From positions 62,001-126,000 of the forward strand of contig MCFL01000036.1 in assembly GCA_002102555.1 (NCBI GenBank): a stretch of 64,000 bases of DNA, written 5' to 3'. The position numbers were made by a program, and so were the translations under genes. Below the pieces are notes generated by a model that did no database searches, was not told the DNA's origin, and saw only the letters and a list, made by a program, of their open reading frames with translations. How positions within the stretch are numbered: position 1 is the first letter of the stretch; every line of letters starts with the position of its first letter. This DNA is from Catenaria anguillulae PL171. Lineage: Eukaryota > Blastocladiomycota > Blastocladiomycetes > Blastocladiales > Catenariaceae. Shown one piece after another: positions 12,354 through 23,823 of the stretch.

Positions 12354-12979
12354 TCACTTTGCCTCATTCATGGTGCCGCAATTCTTGCACTTCCTCAACT
12401 CTGGCGTGCTAGCAAACTTTTCGATCACGGGCTTCAACTGCGACCCCAAATCGGTGCAATGGAACGACTCTTGGTACACAATCTCCTTGCAGTTGGAGCA
12501 GTACCAGCGCAAGTGGTCCAAGGACCCAGCGGGCCGCGTTTGCTCCACAACAATGCCGACCGTGTCGGCAAAACGCACAGGGTTATGAGGCGTGTTGGCT
12601 TGCAGCAGGTACATTTCGCCCTCCTTGATGGGAATGTCTTGGAACTCGTTGGTCTTTGGGTCGACCACCTTAAGTAGCATGTCGCCCTTGACTTGGTAAA
12701 AGTATTCTTCGGTTTCGTTGATGTGGTAGTCGGCTACAGGTGCACACAAGCCAGCGAGGACCGGGGGGGGGGGGGTGCAACCGCCGTCAGTGCATGTATG
12801 CGATTGAACAATCAGCTTGATGCCATGATCATGGTCAGCGTACTGCGCTTATTGGGCCCGCCCACCAGCATCACCACAAAGTTGGCGCCACGGAACAGGC
12901 AGTAGTTGTTGACGGGCGGCTGCAGCAGGTGGCCGTTGTCAACAAGCCATTTGTTGAAGTCGACGGGGAGCGGGAGCAT
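12354..12979 (-). CDS. BNA1: 3-hydroxyanthranilate 3,4-dioxygenase
   Basis: Catalyses ring opening of 3-hydroxyanthranilate in the kynurenine route to quinolinate and NAD, in the cytosol. Exons 12979-12844 and 12733-12354 give 171 aa, the normal length of the family. [20 protein letters not shown] is completed across the intron. The cupin iron ligands are visible as the His of DYH, the second Glu of TEEYFYQ and the His of TPHNP. The C-terminal WYCSNC and CKNCG pairs form the rubredoxin-like metal site found in bacterial and fungal forms. The 110-nt intron holds a run of 13 G. It is convergent with the ERI1-like gene, 160 bp apart. Confidence 0.93.
12763..12775. repeat. Poly-G (13) tract within BNA1 intron
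   Basis: Uninterrupted run of 13 G on the + strand (C on the transcribed strand), close to the 3' splice site of the BNA1 intron. Confidence 0.9.
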
Positions 12980-13478
12980 GATGTTGGACAGTTGTTGACG
13001 AGGGCTTGATATCGCTGCACAGCGAGAGGTATTTACATGGACAACTTGAATGCCGCGAGACATGAGCGAGAGAGAGAGATTGAGACGGGGGCCAGCAGAG
13101 ACGCGTTTGAGTTCACCCATCAATTGACAGCCGGGCGACAGTGCGGGAGCCACCACTCAGCAGAATCGATATCCGAATGGCAAGTCCTCGGGGATTCAGC
13201 AGCCCTGCCATCCTTAGGCCGCCATCCGGCGGCTGCTGGTGGCCGTATGGCGGCTGCCGCTGTCTCGGCAGGAAGTCTGATTGGAAAGTCAGAAGAAGAA
13301 GAAGAACTGTTGGGGCGCATCACGTGCATCCAGCATGTAGATCGTCGCGTTCGCAATGTCTGCAGCAGAAGCATGCGCACACAGCCGCTCCAGACGAGTT
13401 GCTCTAGGATCGGTGAATTCTGAGGTTTATAGCATAGTGGTCCACCGAGCCGCCGAGACCTAGCGTACTCTATGCATC
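12980..13478. other. Divergent intergenic region BNA1 / 7TM gene
   Basis: No gene seen. It contains short GGCGGCTGCTG-like repeats and probably the promoters of both flanking genes. Confidence 0.5.
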
Positions 13479-14840
13479 ATGACACTGGTAATCGAAGATA
13501 ATGTTGCGCAGAATACGATTGCATTGTATTGGCTGACATTCACCACTGCCACCATCAACGTGGTGATGATTGCACCCAAGGCGATTCAAGTCGTTCGCAA
13601 AAAATGGGCAAGATCACGCAAAAGTCGCACAGAAGAATGGTCATCTTTGCAAAGTATCAGCAGGTGGCGGGTTGTGTTACTGCTTGTGGGAGCAATCATC
13701 TACCTTGCTGAAGCAATCAACAGTCTGATCTACTTCATTTCGCTTTGGAGGACAGGCAACGCAAATGTATTAAAGTACATTCTCACATTCACATCCAATT
13801 TTGTACATTCAAGCTCACAAGCAATACCCGCAAGTCGATCGCACTCCAAATCGTCCGACTGTTCACTGTGACGCTAGGTGGACCACTTGGCACTGTCACG
13901 ACAACGCTGAGGATCTCGATCATTCTTGCAACCAAACCAGCCTGGCGAGTTTGGCTGATCAAGTCGGTGCTTGCCGTTGCGGGAATTATTGTCATTGTAC
14001 TCGAAAGCGTCTTCATCACCAACATCATGCGATTCTGGGAATACGACATTGGTATTTATCATCACGACCGTTTCGCATGCAGTTACGTACTGACATCATA
14101 ATGAGTTGTTGTGCAGTGGAGTGGCAAACAGCAGTCATGGTTCCGTCATGGATAGGTGCCATGGTCATTTCGTTGACTGTATGGTGTATTGGCGGCTCGC
14201 TCGTCAGCCTAAAACTTGCATTCTCAAACCCAAAAGCCGTGATGCTGAAGGCAACAAAAAGCAGGTCAACAAATAGCCAAGGTTCGGCAAAGGACGGAAC
14301 ACAACCTCGTCAGGAGACCAAAGACGCTACAGCCATACCTTTCCCAAAGCCTGAATCTGTAGCTGTTCCACGTCCAGCGCCTAAATCCAGTGCCGCAGCC
14401 GGTGCGCAGCCAGAAAAGAGGTATCAAGCCGTGACAAAGGGCGCTCCATCCGAGCATCAGGTTCTGCAGCGATCGCTGAATCTGTCATTCAAGCTTCTGG
14501 TATGTCCCGCGTTGCGTTTACGTTGCTCCAGCTGCCATATCGCTGACATTCACGTTTCCATCTTTTATTCCAGACGGGCGTCATGACCATTTGCTGGATC
14601 TTGTTCATCCTGTTCATGGTGAATGAGAATGATCTCTTGCCGGTAAGGGGGCAGGCTGTACGCTCCCTGTGTGCGTGCCTTGTATTTGCAGCAGAGTCCA
14701 TGTTTGAGCCCATTTTCAACAAGAGCAAGGCCTTGACTCGGACGCTGAAGAGGGGTGGTGGCGGACAGGGTGTAGCGGTACCAGAGAGTCAAGTGGGAGG
14801 GTTTACGTTGAAGACGATGGTTGTGAGTGAAGTTTCTTGA
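13479..14840 (+). CDS. Seven-transmembrane protein A of a tandem pair
   Basis: Four exons (13479-13766, 13835-14051, 14117-14499, 14574-14840) sum to 385 codons, 384 aa, with introns of 65-74 nt. Seven hydrophobic segments are visible at about residues 13-37, 62-90, 100-125, 135-160, 178-205, 297-317 and 325-347. A polar, proline- and lysine-rich loop of about 90 residues lies between TM5 and TM6. The fold resembles a GPCR, but I see no family-defining motif such as DRY or NPxxY. It is paralogous to the next gene, with the same exon phases and a nearly identical block LFTVTLGGPLGTVTTTLRIS. The start Met sits in the same TATGCATCATG context in both copies. Receptor function is inference from topology. 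Confidence 0.8.
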
Positions 14841-15010
14841 TTGTTATGGAATGGAATTGTGTGCCATTATGTGACTGCCGGTAACGTTATGAGCTCGTTT
14901 TCACTGTCTGCAGCATCAACAGCGTGAACGATCAATGGGTCATGTGGCCACGCCAGTATCGTCAAAAACCACACGTACAACCAAAGAAAACGAACGACAC
15001 TCTATGCATC

Positions 15011-16376
15011 ATGCCACCTCCCCTAATCACCGATGAAGTTGCAAAGAACTCCCTCATCCTGTACTGGCTGACGCTGGCCACAACAGCAGTCAACGTGGTG
15101 ATGATTGCCCCAAGAGCAATGCACATTGTGCGCGCTTCTTGGGCGCGAAAACAAGGTACCAAGGACGAGTGGACGTCATTGCCCAACATCAGCCGCTGGC
15201 GAGTCGTGCTCTTGTGCTTTGGAGCGCTGCTGTACTTTGCCGAAGCCATCAATAGCTTAATCTATTTCACATCCTTGTGGCGATATGGGACCGCAGATGT
15301 ATATACATATCATTCGGCTCAAAATCATGTCGGTGGTGATTCGGATGTCGATGCTCACATCTCGTTAAATTCCTGATGAACAGTCCGTAACACTCCAAAT
15401 TGTCAGACTCTTTACCGTGACGCTTGGAGGACCGCTGGGAACAGTCACGACCACGCTTCGCATCTCCATCATTCTGGCAACAAAGCCAGTTTGGCGGGTT
15501 CGGCTTATCAAGTCAGTTCTGCTCGTTTCTCTAGTGACTTGGGCCGTGCTTGAGGCGCTTCTCGTCAAAAATCTCATCAGCTTTCTTGATTACGATGTGG
15601 GTGCGTACATGGTATCGCATTCAGCTGCTCGCCACCAATAACTCTGACCGTCACACGTTTGATAGTTCAATGGCAATCAGCCGTCATGGTCCCACCATGG
15701 TTCGCAGGAATCGTCCTTATTCTCACCATCTTTTGCATTGGCGGCGCGCTTGTGAGCCTGAAACTGGCCTTTTCCGATCCAAGTGTCGTCATGCCAGGGA
15801 CAGAGCACAATAGGTCTTCACGCGCGACACTAGCAGGCCGCCTCCTTGGTGGGTCGACGGCAAACGTCGCTAAGTCGGCCAGCCCTGTTGACGACAGCAG
15901 AAGCACATTATCACATCCGTCGTCCACAAATCAGCGGTCTGAGCCACCTGCATTACCAATACCAAAGAAGAAGCATCAGATTGTGTCCAAAGGGTCGTCG
16001 GCGGATCAACAAATCTTGCGGCAGTCACTCACGATATCGTTTCAGGTTTTAGTATGTGAGACCTGTATATCTGTCCATTCCCAAGGCTTTATCTCCTCAC
16101 CATGCTACCTGGCGTCCGCAGACAGTTGTCATGACCATCTACTGGATCTTGTACATCCTCTTCATGGTCTATGACAACCAGCTGCTTCCCGTCAAAGGCC
16201 ATGCTGTGCGAACCTACATTGCATGCCTCATCTTTGCCACCGAGTCTCTTTTTGAGCCGCTTTTCCATCGGAGCAAGATGCTGGCACGGTCGTTGAATCA
16301 TGCTGGTGGGAAACAAGATGCGCAAGTGGGCGAGTTTACAGTCAAGACGGTTGTTGCGACACAGTTGGGATCTTGA
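15011..16376 (+). CDS. Seven-transmembrane protein B of a tandem pair
   Basis: Four exons (15011-15298, 15384-15600, 15666-16051, 16122-16376) give 381 aa. Exons 1 and 2 have exactly the same lengths (288 and 217 nt) as those of the upstream paralogue, and all intron phases match, so the pair arose by tandem duplication. TM segments and the long TM5-TM6 loop are conserved. That loop differs most in sequence, with only short anchors such as SLKLAFS shared. The in-frame ORF extends 5' to 14924, but Met at 15011 is chosen by alignment with the paralogue. Function unknown; a sensory or GPCR-like role is a guess from topology. Confidence 0.82.
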
Positions 16377-16808
16377 TCGCCACTCGTCTTCTTGGCATTG
16401 ATACAAAATATTTTCAGTTTATTTGGCACGAGCACGGGCTGTCATTCATTCATTTAGTCCATCAACCATATGTACTGACTCGGTCATGCGTAAAGCTCTG
16501 GGAAGCCTCCCATACATCACATGTCACCGGACGGCACACCTGCATTCATCAACCCCATGCACACGCCAGACACCAATGGCTGTGATAGTCGCTGTGTCAT
16601 GTGAGACCAATTTCCTGAAGGCGGCAAAGCCGATCAGTATCGGTTTTTCTCGCATTCAGTATCCAAATATGATATGTCGAGTGAATGTGATCTGATTAGT
16701 GGACAACTTTCAACATGGACATAGCCTCGGCTCGAGGCTGCAATCGAGTCAGACACTGACATCAAGGCGCAACTCGACCGACAAGCGCATTGTCACATCA
16801 TTCCAGAC
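16377..16808. other. Intergenic
   Basis: No RNA gene or domain recognised. The frame of the next gene stays open upstream to about 16740, so its true start could lie here. Confidence 0.4.
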
Positions 16809-17592
16809 ATGCAACTGCTTGGCCAAGATCTCGTCATTCATGACACGGTCGCGTACGAGTTTGCCTTGCGGCTCGATCCCATGACCTTGCCAACAGACAT
16901 CAATCCAGACACGCTAATGCACGATTTGGCCATGCGTCTCAAGAAGGCCGATCCCGTGCGCACGCTTTCCCAACTTGACAAAGTCATTCGCGCAATCCGC
17001 ACACTTCGTGTCCGCATTGCGGACCAGTGTGTCAACGCTCCGCGTAAAAGCCTCGATCCCATCCTCGTCGGAAGCATGCTGTTGCTAGTCGTGGGACTTG
17101 GTAGCAGTGTTTTCGCGGTCTGGGGCAATTCGCACACCAATCCCGCCAACTTGAATGAATCGAGGTCCCGTGATGACGTGGTGACAACTGCCATCGCCTC
17201 GGCAACGGCCCGGGGTTTGGCCATGTCTCGTACCAGTCTTGTATCGGACATCGGATCGTATTGGGGATTGGTGCCCGAGGTCGCTGCTAGGGCTGCTGCA
17301 TGCAAGGCGGCGAGTATGACTGCAAGAACGGGCGTCGGCAATGGTGATTGCAACGGCTCAAGTGATTGCGATGGGAGTCGCCGTGTTGATTGCCTTGGCT
17401 GCTACCCCCTGGGCCTGGGCGATTGGGCGCATGCTTTGCAAGGAGGCCACAAAGTATCTTGAGGTATTGGACAAGCTGTACGCGATTGAGCGTGAGTTGT
17501 TGGCGTGCAGGGAGCACACGCAGAGTGCGGAAAGGGATGTGGCCGAGGTTGTCTGGGGTGTGCTGGCACTGCAAGCCTATACGGAGGAATGA
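16809..17592 (+). CDS. Hypothetical two-TM protein, probable frame break
   Basis: The first frame (16809-17335) encodes an N-terminal soluble part rich in charged residues (LMHDLAMRLKKADPVRTLSQ) and a TM segment PILVGSMLLLVVGLGSSVFA. The sequence then continues in another frame with a second TM (VIAMGVAVLIALAATPWAWA) and a short coiled-coil tail (LEVLDKLYAIERELLACREH) ending at 17592. The switch near 17325-17340 is either a one-base loss or an unrecognised small intron. No family recognised. It lies tail to tail with the importin gene. Confidence 0.5.
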
Positions 17593-17933
17593 GAAACGTG
17601 GAAGAGGGGGGATCGGGTTTGCGTTGCGTCAGTCACAGAAAACGAATTGATCATGAGAGCAAGCTTGTATTGTTATGGAATGCTATGGAAAGACGAAAAT
17701 GAATGCAAAAAGACAAGAGGAGAGGAAACAACCAAAGCAATGGAGGGTGGCAATTGAGATATGAAAACAACAAAAAGGAATACACAGATCGATGAGGTGG
17801 ACGAGGGGCGGACTAACACGAAAAGGGACGACGAAACATGAGGGGATTCGAGCGTATGGGGGATACAACACGCCGGCAACAAAAAATCGGCAAAAGCAAA
17901 ATTTCTTCCTGAAAACACACAAGCAAAAAGGTC
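17593..17933. other. 3' intergenic between convergent genes
   Basis: A-rich on the + strand (AAAAGACAAG, AACAACAAAAAGG). Consistent with 3' UTR and polyadenylation sequence for both converging genes. No gene seen. Confidence 0.5.
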
Positions 17934-20900
17934 TTACTGACTGCCGGCAGCGGCGGCAGCAGCAGCGGCCTTGGCCTGGTTCTCGGACGCGCGCTGAAGA
18001 GCGAGCATGACGGCGTTCTGGTGGTCAGCAGCCATGCCAGCGGTCAAGTGTTGGTAAACGGCCGGGTTGCTTTGCTGGATCTCTGATGGTTGTGCAAAAT
18101 GAAAGCCATAGTCAGCAAGTGATAAACGACAGACACAAATCACAATCAGCTGACGTACCGGTGAACACGGTGGCAAACGCAATGAATGGATCAATCGGAT
18201 CCAGCGGCGTCTCGAGGGTAATCTCCTCGATCAATTCGTCATCATCGTCCTCGAAATCGTCGTCATCGAATCCTCCCTCGCGGGCCTCGCGGGCTTGCCT
18301 TGCCAAATCATACAACTCGTCGCCCTCGTCCTCGTCCTCCCACTCGCCATCATCTGCTCCAGCCACACCCTCGTCAAGCACCTCCTCTTCGTCCTCGTCA
18401 TTCAACTCACGGGCCTCCACCGTACTGCCCTCGTCGGCCGATCCGGTATCGATGCCAGTGAAGAAGCGCTCCTCCGACTCGCGGTTCTCGACAGCCTTGT
18501 CCATGGTCGACAAGAAGCTGATCATGGCGGCCATCAACTGCGGCAATCCTTGCTGGACGGTCGCGGGCAACTTGTCCAAGGGCACGCGCATGATGGAGCA
18601 CAAAGCAACAATGCCCAACTTCTTGTCGTGGACACGCGACATCTTGGGCACCACGCTCATCCACGCCGCAAAGAAAGGCGCCGTCCACCCATTTTCCTCC
18701 ATGACACGCAGCGTCAGCACGGGGTCATAGTAGAGGGCATTGACGCCGACCTCGATGGCAGACACGCGGAAGTGCGATGTCTTGAACTTGTTGGCGGAAA
18801 TGTAGGCCATGGCGCGGCCAAGGAAGTGAGGGACCAGGTGATCAATGTGTCCACCGCGCAAGTGCAAGAGCATGGACTCGATCAGTTGGCAGCCGCACAC
18901 ACGATCGGCCTCGCCGAGCTCGTCGGCAGTCAAGCACAAGTCCACCATATCGACCATGGCTTGCTGCAAGGCACGGTTGACGGCAAACTGGTCCTTGCCG
19001 TACGACACATAGTTGTCCAGGGCAGGCACCATTTCGCAAACGTAGTCGGCCGCATCCGTTCTGCACACAGCGTGCAGCTTGTCAAACAAGGCCCACATGG
19101 TTGGCGACACAGCCTTGAGGGCAAACGTGCACGCATCCACGAGCTCGAAAACGTCCGGGTACAAGTCAATGATTTGGTGGTCGAGCACGTACACGAGACT
19201 CGGGAGCATGGCTTCCTCGAGGCGCAGCACAATCTCGTCCGATTCCTGCACCGAGAGCACGAGCGTTTGCATCGTCTTGAGCACGCCCATGGCGGCCATG
19301 GTTTTCTCGGTGGCCACATCAAAGTAGCTCGCGTCCGCATCGTCGTCGTCCATGCTGGGCACGTATTGCGAGTCGAGCCCCTCTTGTGCCTCGGTCATGA
19401 TGCGAATGAAGGTGGACCCGAGCTGCGCGGCCAAATCCACAGCAAATGGCGCCACCTCGGTCGCAAACTCCTCGACAATGCTCTCCATGACCTCGGTGAT
19501 GGTATCCATCTCGATCGTGTTTTGCAAGTCCAGTAGTGCCTTCATGATCCCAGCCACATGGGGGTCATGGCCTCGCGCACCACTTGAATCTCGAGCATGG
19601 GCCGCAACGCCACGGCAGCCTCGACGCGAATCGGGAGCTCGGCATCTTGCAGACCTTGCATGGCGGCTTGCAAGCACACGATGGCATTGGCCGGGTTGGC
19701 GAACTGAAGCTCGGCAAAGGCGGCCACCGTGGCAAGTGCGCGCGCACGCAAAAACTTGATGGGGCTTGTAAATTCCGGGAACACGTACGACACGAGGAAC
19801 GATTCCATTTGGCCAACAACGGGCGAGTTTTCGGCAAGGCAGTGCGGGGCCAGTTGCGAAAGCATGTGCAGGGCACCCTCCTTTGCGAGCGCCGTTTGCT
19901 CCGAGGGCGCGTTGGTGTAAGCCACCATGACTTGGTGAATGTACTGCACAATGCCCTCAAACGTGTGCTTGCGGCGTTGCGTTGCGAGCGAAATCAGGAG
20001 CATGTTGGCGCCCGACGCGGGCGACTTGTAGTCGTCCAGGGGTCCACCTTGGCGTGCACATACTCGGCCGGGTCATCCTCCCATTGCTCGAGGTCAGATG
20101 CCGATAGAATGAGGATCGGGTGCACCAGGTGCTCAATGAGTTGCTGGGCAAAGGGCTTGATGAGCGCCCACGACGACTTGTGGCCAATCGAGTCGGCAAA
20201 GAAGCGCGACAGCAGGTACCGGATGCGAGGCGACACCCAGCAGCGCGTGGCCACCATTTGTTCCGTGAATGCAAGGTATGCTTGCAAGATGCCCGGCGCA
20301 AAATCGGCCATGTACATTTTGGAAAAGGCCTTGTACTGCTTGTCGTCCACAAACCGGTCTTGCTTGGAGTTGCCATACCGGGCGTTGAGGTGGTTGAGCG
20401 AGTGGAAGGCCCACTTCTTTGCCTTCCACCAGGGGTTTTGCGCCTTGGCCTCCTCATCGTCCTCGGCGTCGAGCTCGGCTTGCACGGCTGCGGGCAGCGG
20501 TTTGGCAATGAGTTGTGTAAAGAGGGAGCACCACCCAGAGAGGGACTCGCGCTCCATTTGTGCCTTTGAGAGCTGGGCGTGGATCGAGGCGTGGTAGGTT
20601 TTGGCAATGATTTTGAGCATGTGTGCGGCCTCGATGTTGTCGTGCGGCAAGAGTGAGGTGGCGATTTGGAGGAGGTAAGGGAAGATGGTTTTCACAATGT
20701 GGTTGAGCGGCGTGCGTTCCTTTTTGGACTTCCATCTGATTCCGTTGGTAGTTCTGTGAGTGACAACGAATGGAGCGAGTCGCACGTCATGGAGGATGAT
20801 GGATGGACGCACTGGAAGACCAAAACAACCTCTTGCAGGGCCAACAAACCGCCGTGAACGGCATTGGCATCGGCCGTCTGCTGCACAAACTGGCCAACCT

Positions 20901-21276
20901 GCTCAATGTACTGGGGCCACTTGGCTGGGAAGTCGTGGTTCAACATAAAGTGCAGCGCCAACGTGAGCTGGGACCGGATGCTGGCGGGTGCCTGGACGAG
21001 GGCTGCCACAATCTGCTGCTTGATCACGTCCTTGTCGTTCTCCGAGACGCCCTTGACCCACCCCTGGCGCACCTTGTTCTTGAAGCACACAGCCGCAGAC
21101 ATGCGCAGGGCCGGGTCTTGCTCGGTGACGGCCACCTGCAGGCACAGCGGGGCATAGCCGGCGAGCTGCTCCAGGCGCTTGAGCTCGAGCTCGCCGTGCA
21201 TGCGGGCGTTGGCGTCGGGCGAGAGTGAGCCGCGGAGGGCAGAGTAGAATGCTTGAGGGTCCATGGTGATCGTCAT
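17934..21276 (-). CDS. IPO7: Importin-7/8 family karyopherin beta (NMD5/SXM1-like), two frame breaks
   Basis: Nuclear import receptor for ribosomal proteins and histones. Exons are 21276-20813, 20753-18159 and 18082-17934 with 59- and 76-nt introns. Restoring one base in each of two C runs (near 20035-20040 and 19561-19566) gives exactly 1070 codons, 1069 aa, close to the roughly 1040 aa of IPO7. Family landmarks in order: MDPQAFYSALRGSLSP at the start, FKNKVRQGW, RWKSKKERTPLNHI, NPWWKAKKWAFHSLN, DPAEYVHAKVDP, GALHMLSQLAP, an acidic C-terminal segment (EDEEEVLDEG, DDEWEDEDEG) and an Ala-rich tail. Both breaks fall between contiguous homologous segments, so they are not introns. Met at 21264 (MDPQAF) is an equally likely start. 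Confidence 0.9.
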
Positions 21277-21787
21277 TGGATGGAAAATTGGTTGCCGATT
21301 GCGATTGCTATTCTTAGAGGGGTTGAATGTAGTAGTACATGGACATAGACATGGGCATGGGCATTGCTCAGTCGGGCGGGCCGGTCACGTCGTCGTCGTC
21401 GTCGTCGTCGTCGTCCGCTTTGACTTTGCTGAGGTCGAGGCAAGCGCTGAGAGACGGTCGACGGGCTGACGTGAACAGACAACACTCGACCACCGTGACC
21501 GTGAGAAACGCAGGTGGCGTCCATCCGTGTGACCATCACGTGCACCGTTGCCCGCCCTGACGTTCGCGTCTGCGTCTTGTTCTCACCTTCTTACTCATCA
21601 GGACGGGCACCCCATGCAATGTCCGCAGGGAATGCCAGGGAGAATGCCACAGGAGGCTTCGCGTGAGCACAGCATCCGCGAACAATGGATGGAATGTCAA
21701 GTTACCTTGCTCCTGTATCGCTCAAAGAAGCCACTCTTTTTACACAACACACATGCCATGCTTCAATGCACCTGCACCAACACCATC
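21277..21787. other. Divergent intergenic with (CGT)9
   Basis: Contains a perfect (CGT)9 microsatellite at 21388-21414. An open frame runs through 21548-21787 into the next gene, but it lacks features and the later Met is preferred. Confidence 0.5.
21388..21414. repeat. (CGT)9 microsatellite
   Basis: Perfect trinucleotide repeat of nine units between divergent genes. Confidence 0.9.
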
Positions 21788-23416
21788 ATGACCCCACCTC
21801 CACCAAGAGCTGTGAACCCGAACGGACTGACAAAGAAGCCAAAGATCAAGCTACGCAAAGTGACCGAAGACTGGCGGCTTGTTGCATCCCGTGCCTCATC
21901 TCCTTCTCCTTTGGGACACCTGTCTCGCCACCTCACACTGCAGACCTTGGCGCTGCTAGCCCGACTGTCTGGCACACGGGCAGGCGTCATCAGCATTCTC
22001 GAGTCACTATCATCCCACTGCGACCTGCTTTCTACCAATACACTCGACTTGTACCAAGCATGTGATCTTGTCCAGCGCCAATTCCTTGGGTGCTTGGCCG
22101 ACTTTGTCGCCACGTGTGCTGCCGCGCATGGCTCACGCAATGGTGGTAACCTTGACCAAGCAGTCACCCTGGACCGAATACTGCGCATTTTGGCTGATGC
22201 ACGATACGACCAAAGGCTGGTTGCCGGTTCTGGAACCAAGACCAGCGCGTGGGATAGCGTCGTTGAGCAGGGCGAGCTCATTGTCAGCGAATGGGTCAGC
22301 GCACCTGCCAGCGCCAACCCAGGTGATGTGGTGACTGACGAGGAAAAGAACAGGCGGAGGGAAATGTTTGACGAGCTGGCAGAGCAATTGTCTGACATGA
22401 TGATCCGAGACTATCCGCGACTGTGGCGACATTTGAATGACCATGTGGATGAGATATCGATTCAGGTCGCTGTGCCCATACCGTCGGCGGCGTCAAGTAG
22501 AAAGCAGTCGACTGTCGTCGGGTTTGGGAATACAAGACACCTGAGATCGTACTCGGCATCGCCCAACGTGTCTGACGCATCGTCGCGCCAAGGACAATCA
22601 TCGACAGAGCTGCCGTTGAGGGAAAAGTATGGCTCATTCCAAATTCCACTGCCACTACAAGTCCCACCTTCATCCGGCACTGTTACTGATCCCACCACCT
22701 TTCAAACTCCACAAACCCCACCCGCCAAACCCACACCCAAACCAACCACATCCCCTCAACACCTCACGCCCCACCAACGCCAAGTTGCCCTCGCTCGCAT
22801 CCGCACCGAATACTCGACCTCGGCGGCTGCATCGCCCGCCGCCCGCCGCACCACCACTTCCGCCGCGACCTCCTCCTCCAACCCGGCCCCATTCCGCGTC
22901 CACATTGACCGACACTTTCCCTCGTCGGCACAACCGGTCGTACTCGCCACCTCGCAATCCCAAGACTCGCACGCCTACCAAAGGTATGCGTCCACACAGA
23001 TCCGCCGCGCGCCCTATGTGACGCATCCAACGCCTTGGATCCCACCCAACTTTTCGTCTTCGGCGTCGCCAACGGCACACGCAACACGTGACGGTGCGAA
23101 TCCACCCACGAGCGCGTCGCTCAAGTACGGCGGCGCTTGGACCATTCCGCCGCACTTGCGTGCACGCGCCATTCGCGAGCGCGCGCTCGAAAGCGAGACG
23201 GGCGTGTCCCTAGGATATCGGCTGACGCCCGCGGGCGGGCAACGCAATGCTCAGGTCAAGGGAAAAGTGGATGAGTTGGCCAGGCGGGTGGCCGGGGTGA
23301 GTGTAGAGATGGCAGCTGAGGCTAGGGCGTTGCATGGTGGAGGAGCGGGCACAATTGGGGTGGCAGGAGGGGGCGCTGAGACAGTGAGTGGCAAGGGCAA
23401 GGGAAAGAAAGGCTAG
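21788..23416 (+). CDS. Hypothetical, largely disordered protein
   Basis: Single exon. Met at 21788 (MTPPPPRAVNPNG) is preferred over the in-frame Met at 21548 because the extra 80 residues look like translated UTR. The product is 542 aa. Residues about 20-250 are helical and Leu-rich (LTLQTLALLARLSGTRAGV; MFDELAEQLSDMMIRDYPRL). The rest is Pro/Ser/Thr/Ala-rich, with a short WTIPPHLRARAIRERALE motif and a Lys/Gly tail. I do not recognise the family. The PPHLR-type segment recalls short RNA- or nucleosome-binding linear motifs, but this is weak. Confidence 0.6.
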   Translation: MTPPPPRAVNPNGLTKKPKIKLRKVTEDWRLVASRASSPSPLGHLSRHLTLQTLALLARLSGTRAGVISILESLSSHCDLLSTNTLDLYQACDLVQRQFLGCLADFVATCAAAHGSRNGGNLDQAVTLDRILRILADARYDQRLVAGSGTKTSAWDSVVEQGELIVSEWVSAPASANPGDVVTDEEKNRRREMFDELAEQLSDMMIRDYPRLWRHLNDHVDEISIQVAVPIPSAASSRKQSTVVGFGNTRHLRSYSASPNVSDASSRQGQSSTELPLREKYGSFQIPLPLQVPPSSGTVTDPTTFQTPQTPPAKPTPKPTTSPQHLTPHQRQVALARIRTEYSTSAAASPAARRTTTSAATSSSNPAPFRVHIDRHFPSSAQPVVLATSQSQDSHAYQRYASTQIRRAPYVTHPTPWIPPNFSSSASPTAHATRDGANPPTSASLKYGGAWTIPPHLRARAIRERALESETGVSLGYRLTPAGGQRNAQVKGKVDELARRVAGVSVEMAAEARALHGGGAGTIGVAGGGAETVSGKGKGKKG

Positions 23417-23823
23417 AGCGCACATAGTGTGGGTTTGTGGTGTGGGAGTGTGTGACGGAATGTTTCAATTGGAACTGGAATGTATCGGTAATGGTGGGGA
23501 ATACATAGGAAACAAAACAGGACGACTGGATTACTATTGATACTCAAAGCGGCGAGGTTGGCGCTTGTACATGCGACCAGCAAGACGGGCTGCGGAACTT
23601 GGTGAAAGGTACGGGCACCAAAAAAAGAAAACGATCAAACGGAACAAGGGAAGAGAACAAACCACGAAAGGATAAACAAGATAGCTGGCTCACATACACG
23701 AGACGCCGAGTCAGCAAAACCACCCGAGGTCCGAGACGGTCGCACACACAGACTCCCATGGGCATTGAGCCATGTCCCTGTCTTTCGGCTGATGTCGCAA
23801 CCGCGGCCGCTCTGACAGTCACA
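23417..23823. other. 3' intergenic between convergent genes
   Basis: No gene seen. Purine-rich stretches (CAAAAAAAGAAAACG) suggest 3' UTR. Confidence 0.4.

Noticed and set aside
14924-15010. In-frame 5' extension of 7TM gene B
   Set aside because: The paralogue starts at the equivalent of 15011, in the same TATGCATCATG context, so the extension is probably UTR.
18295-19536. 413-codon + strand ORF
   Set aside because: Shadow of the importin gene on the opposite strand. It is His- and Gly-rich with no domain, and results from the codon bias of the real frame.
21548-21787. N-terminal 80 residues of the 622-codon frame
   Set aside because: Composition is irregular (many His, Cys and Met) and differs from the rest. 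The start at 21788 is preferred, though the longer form cannot be excluded.
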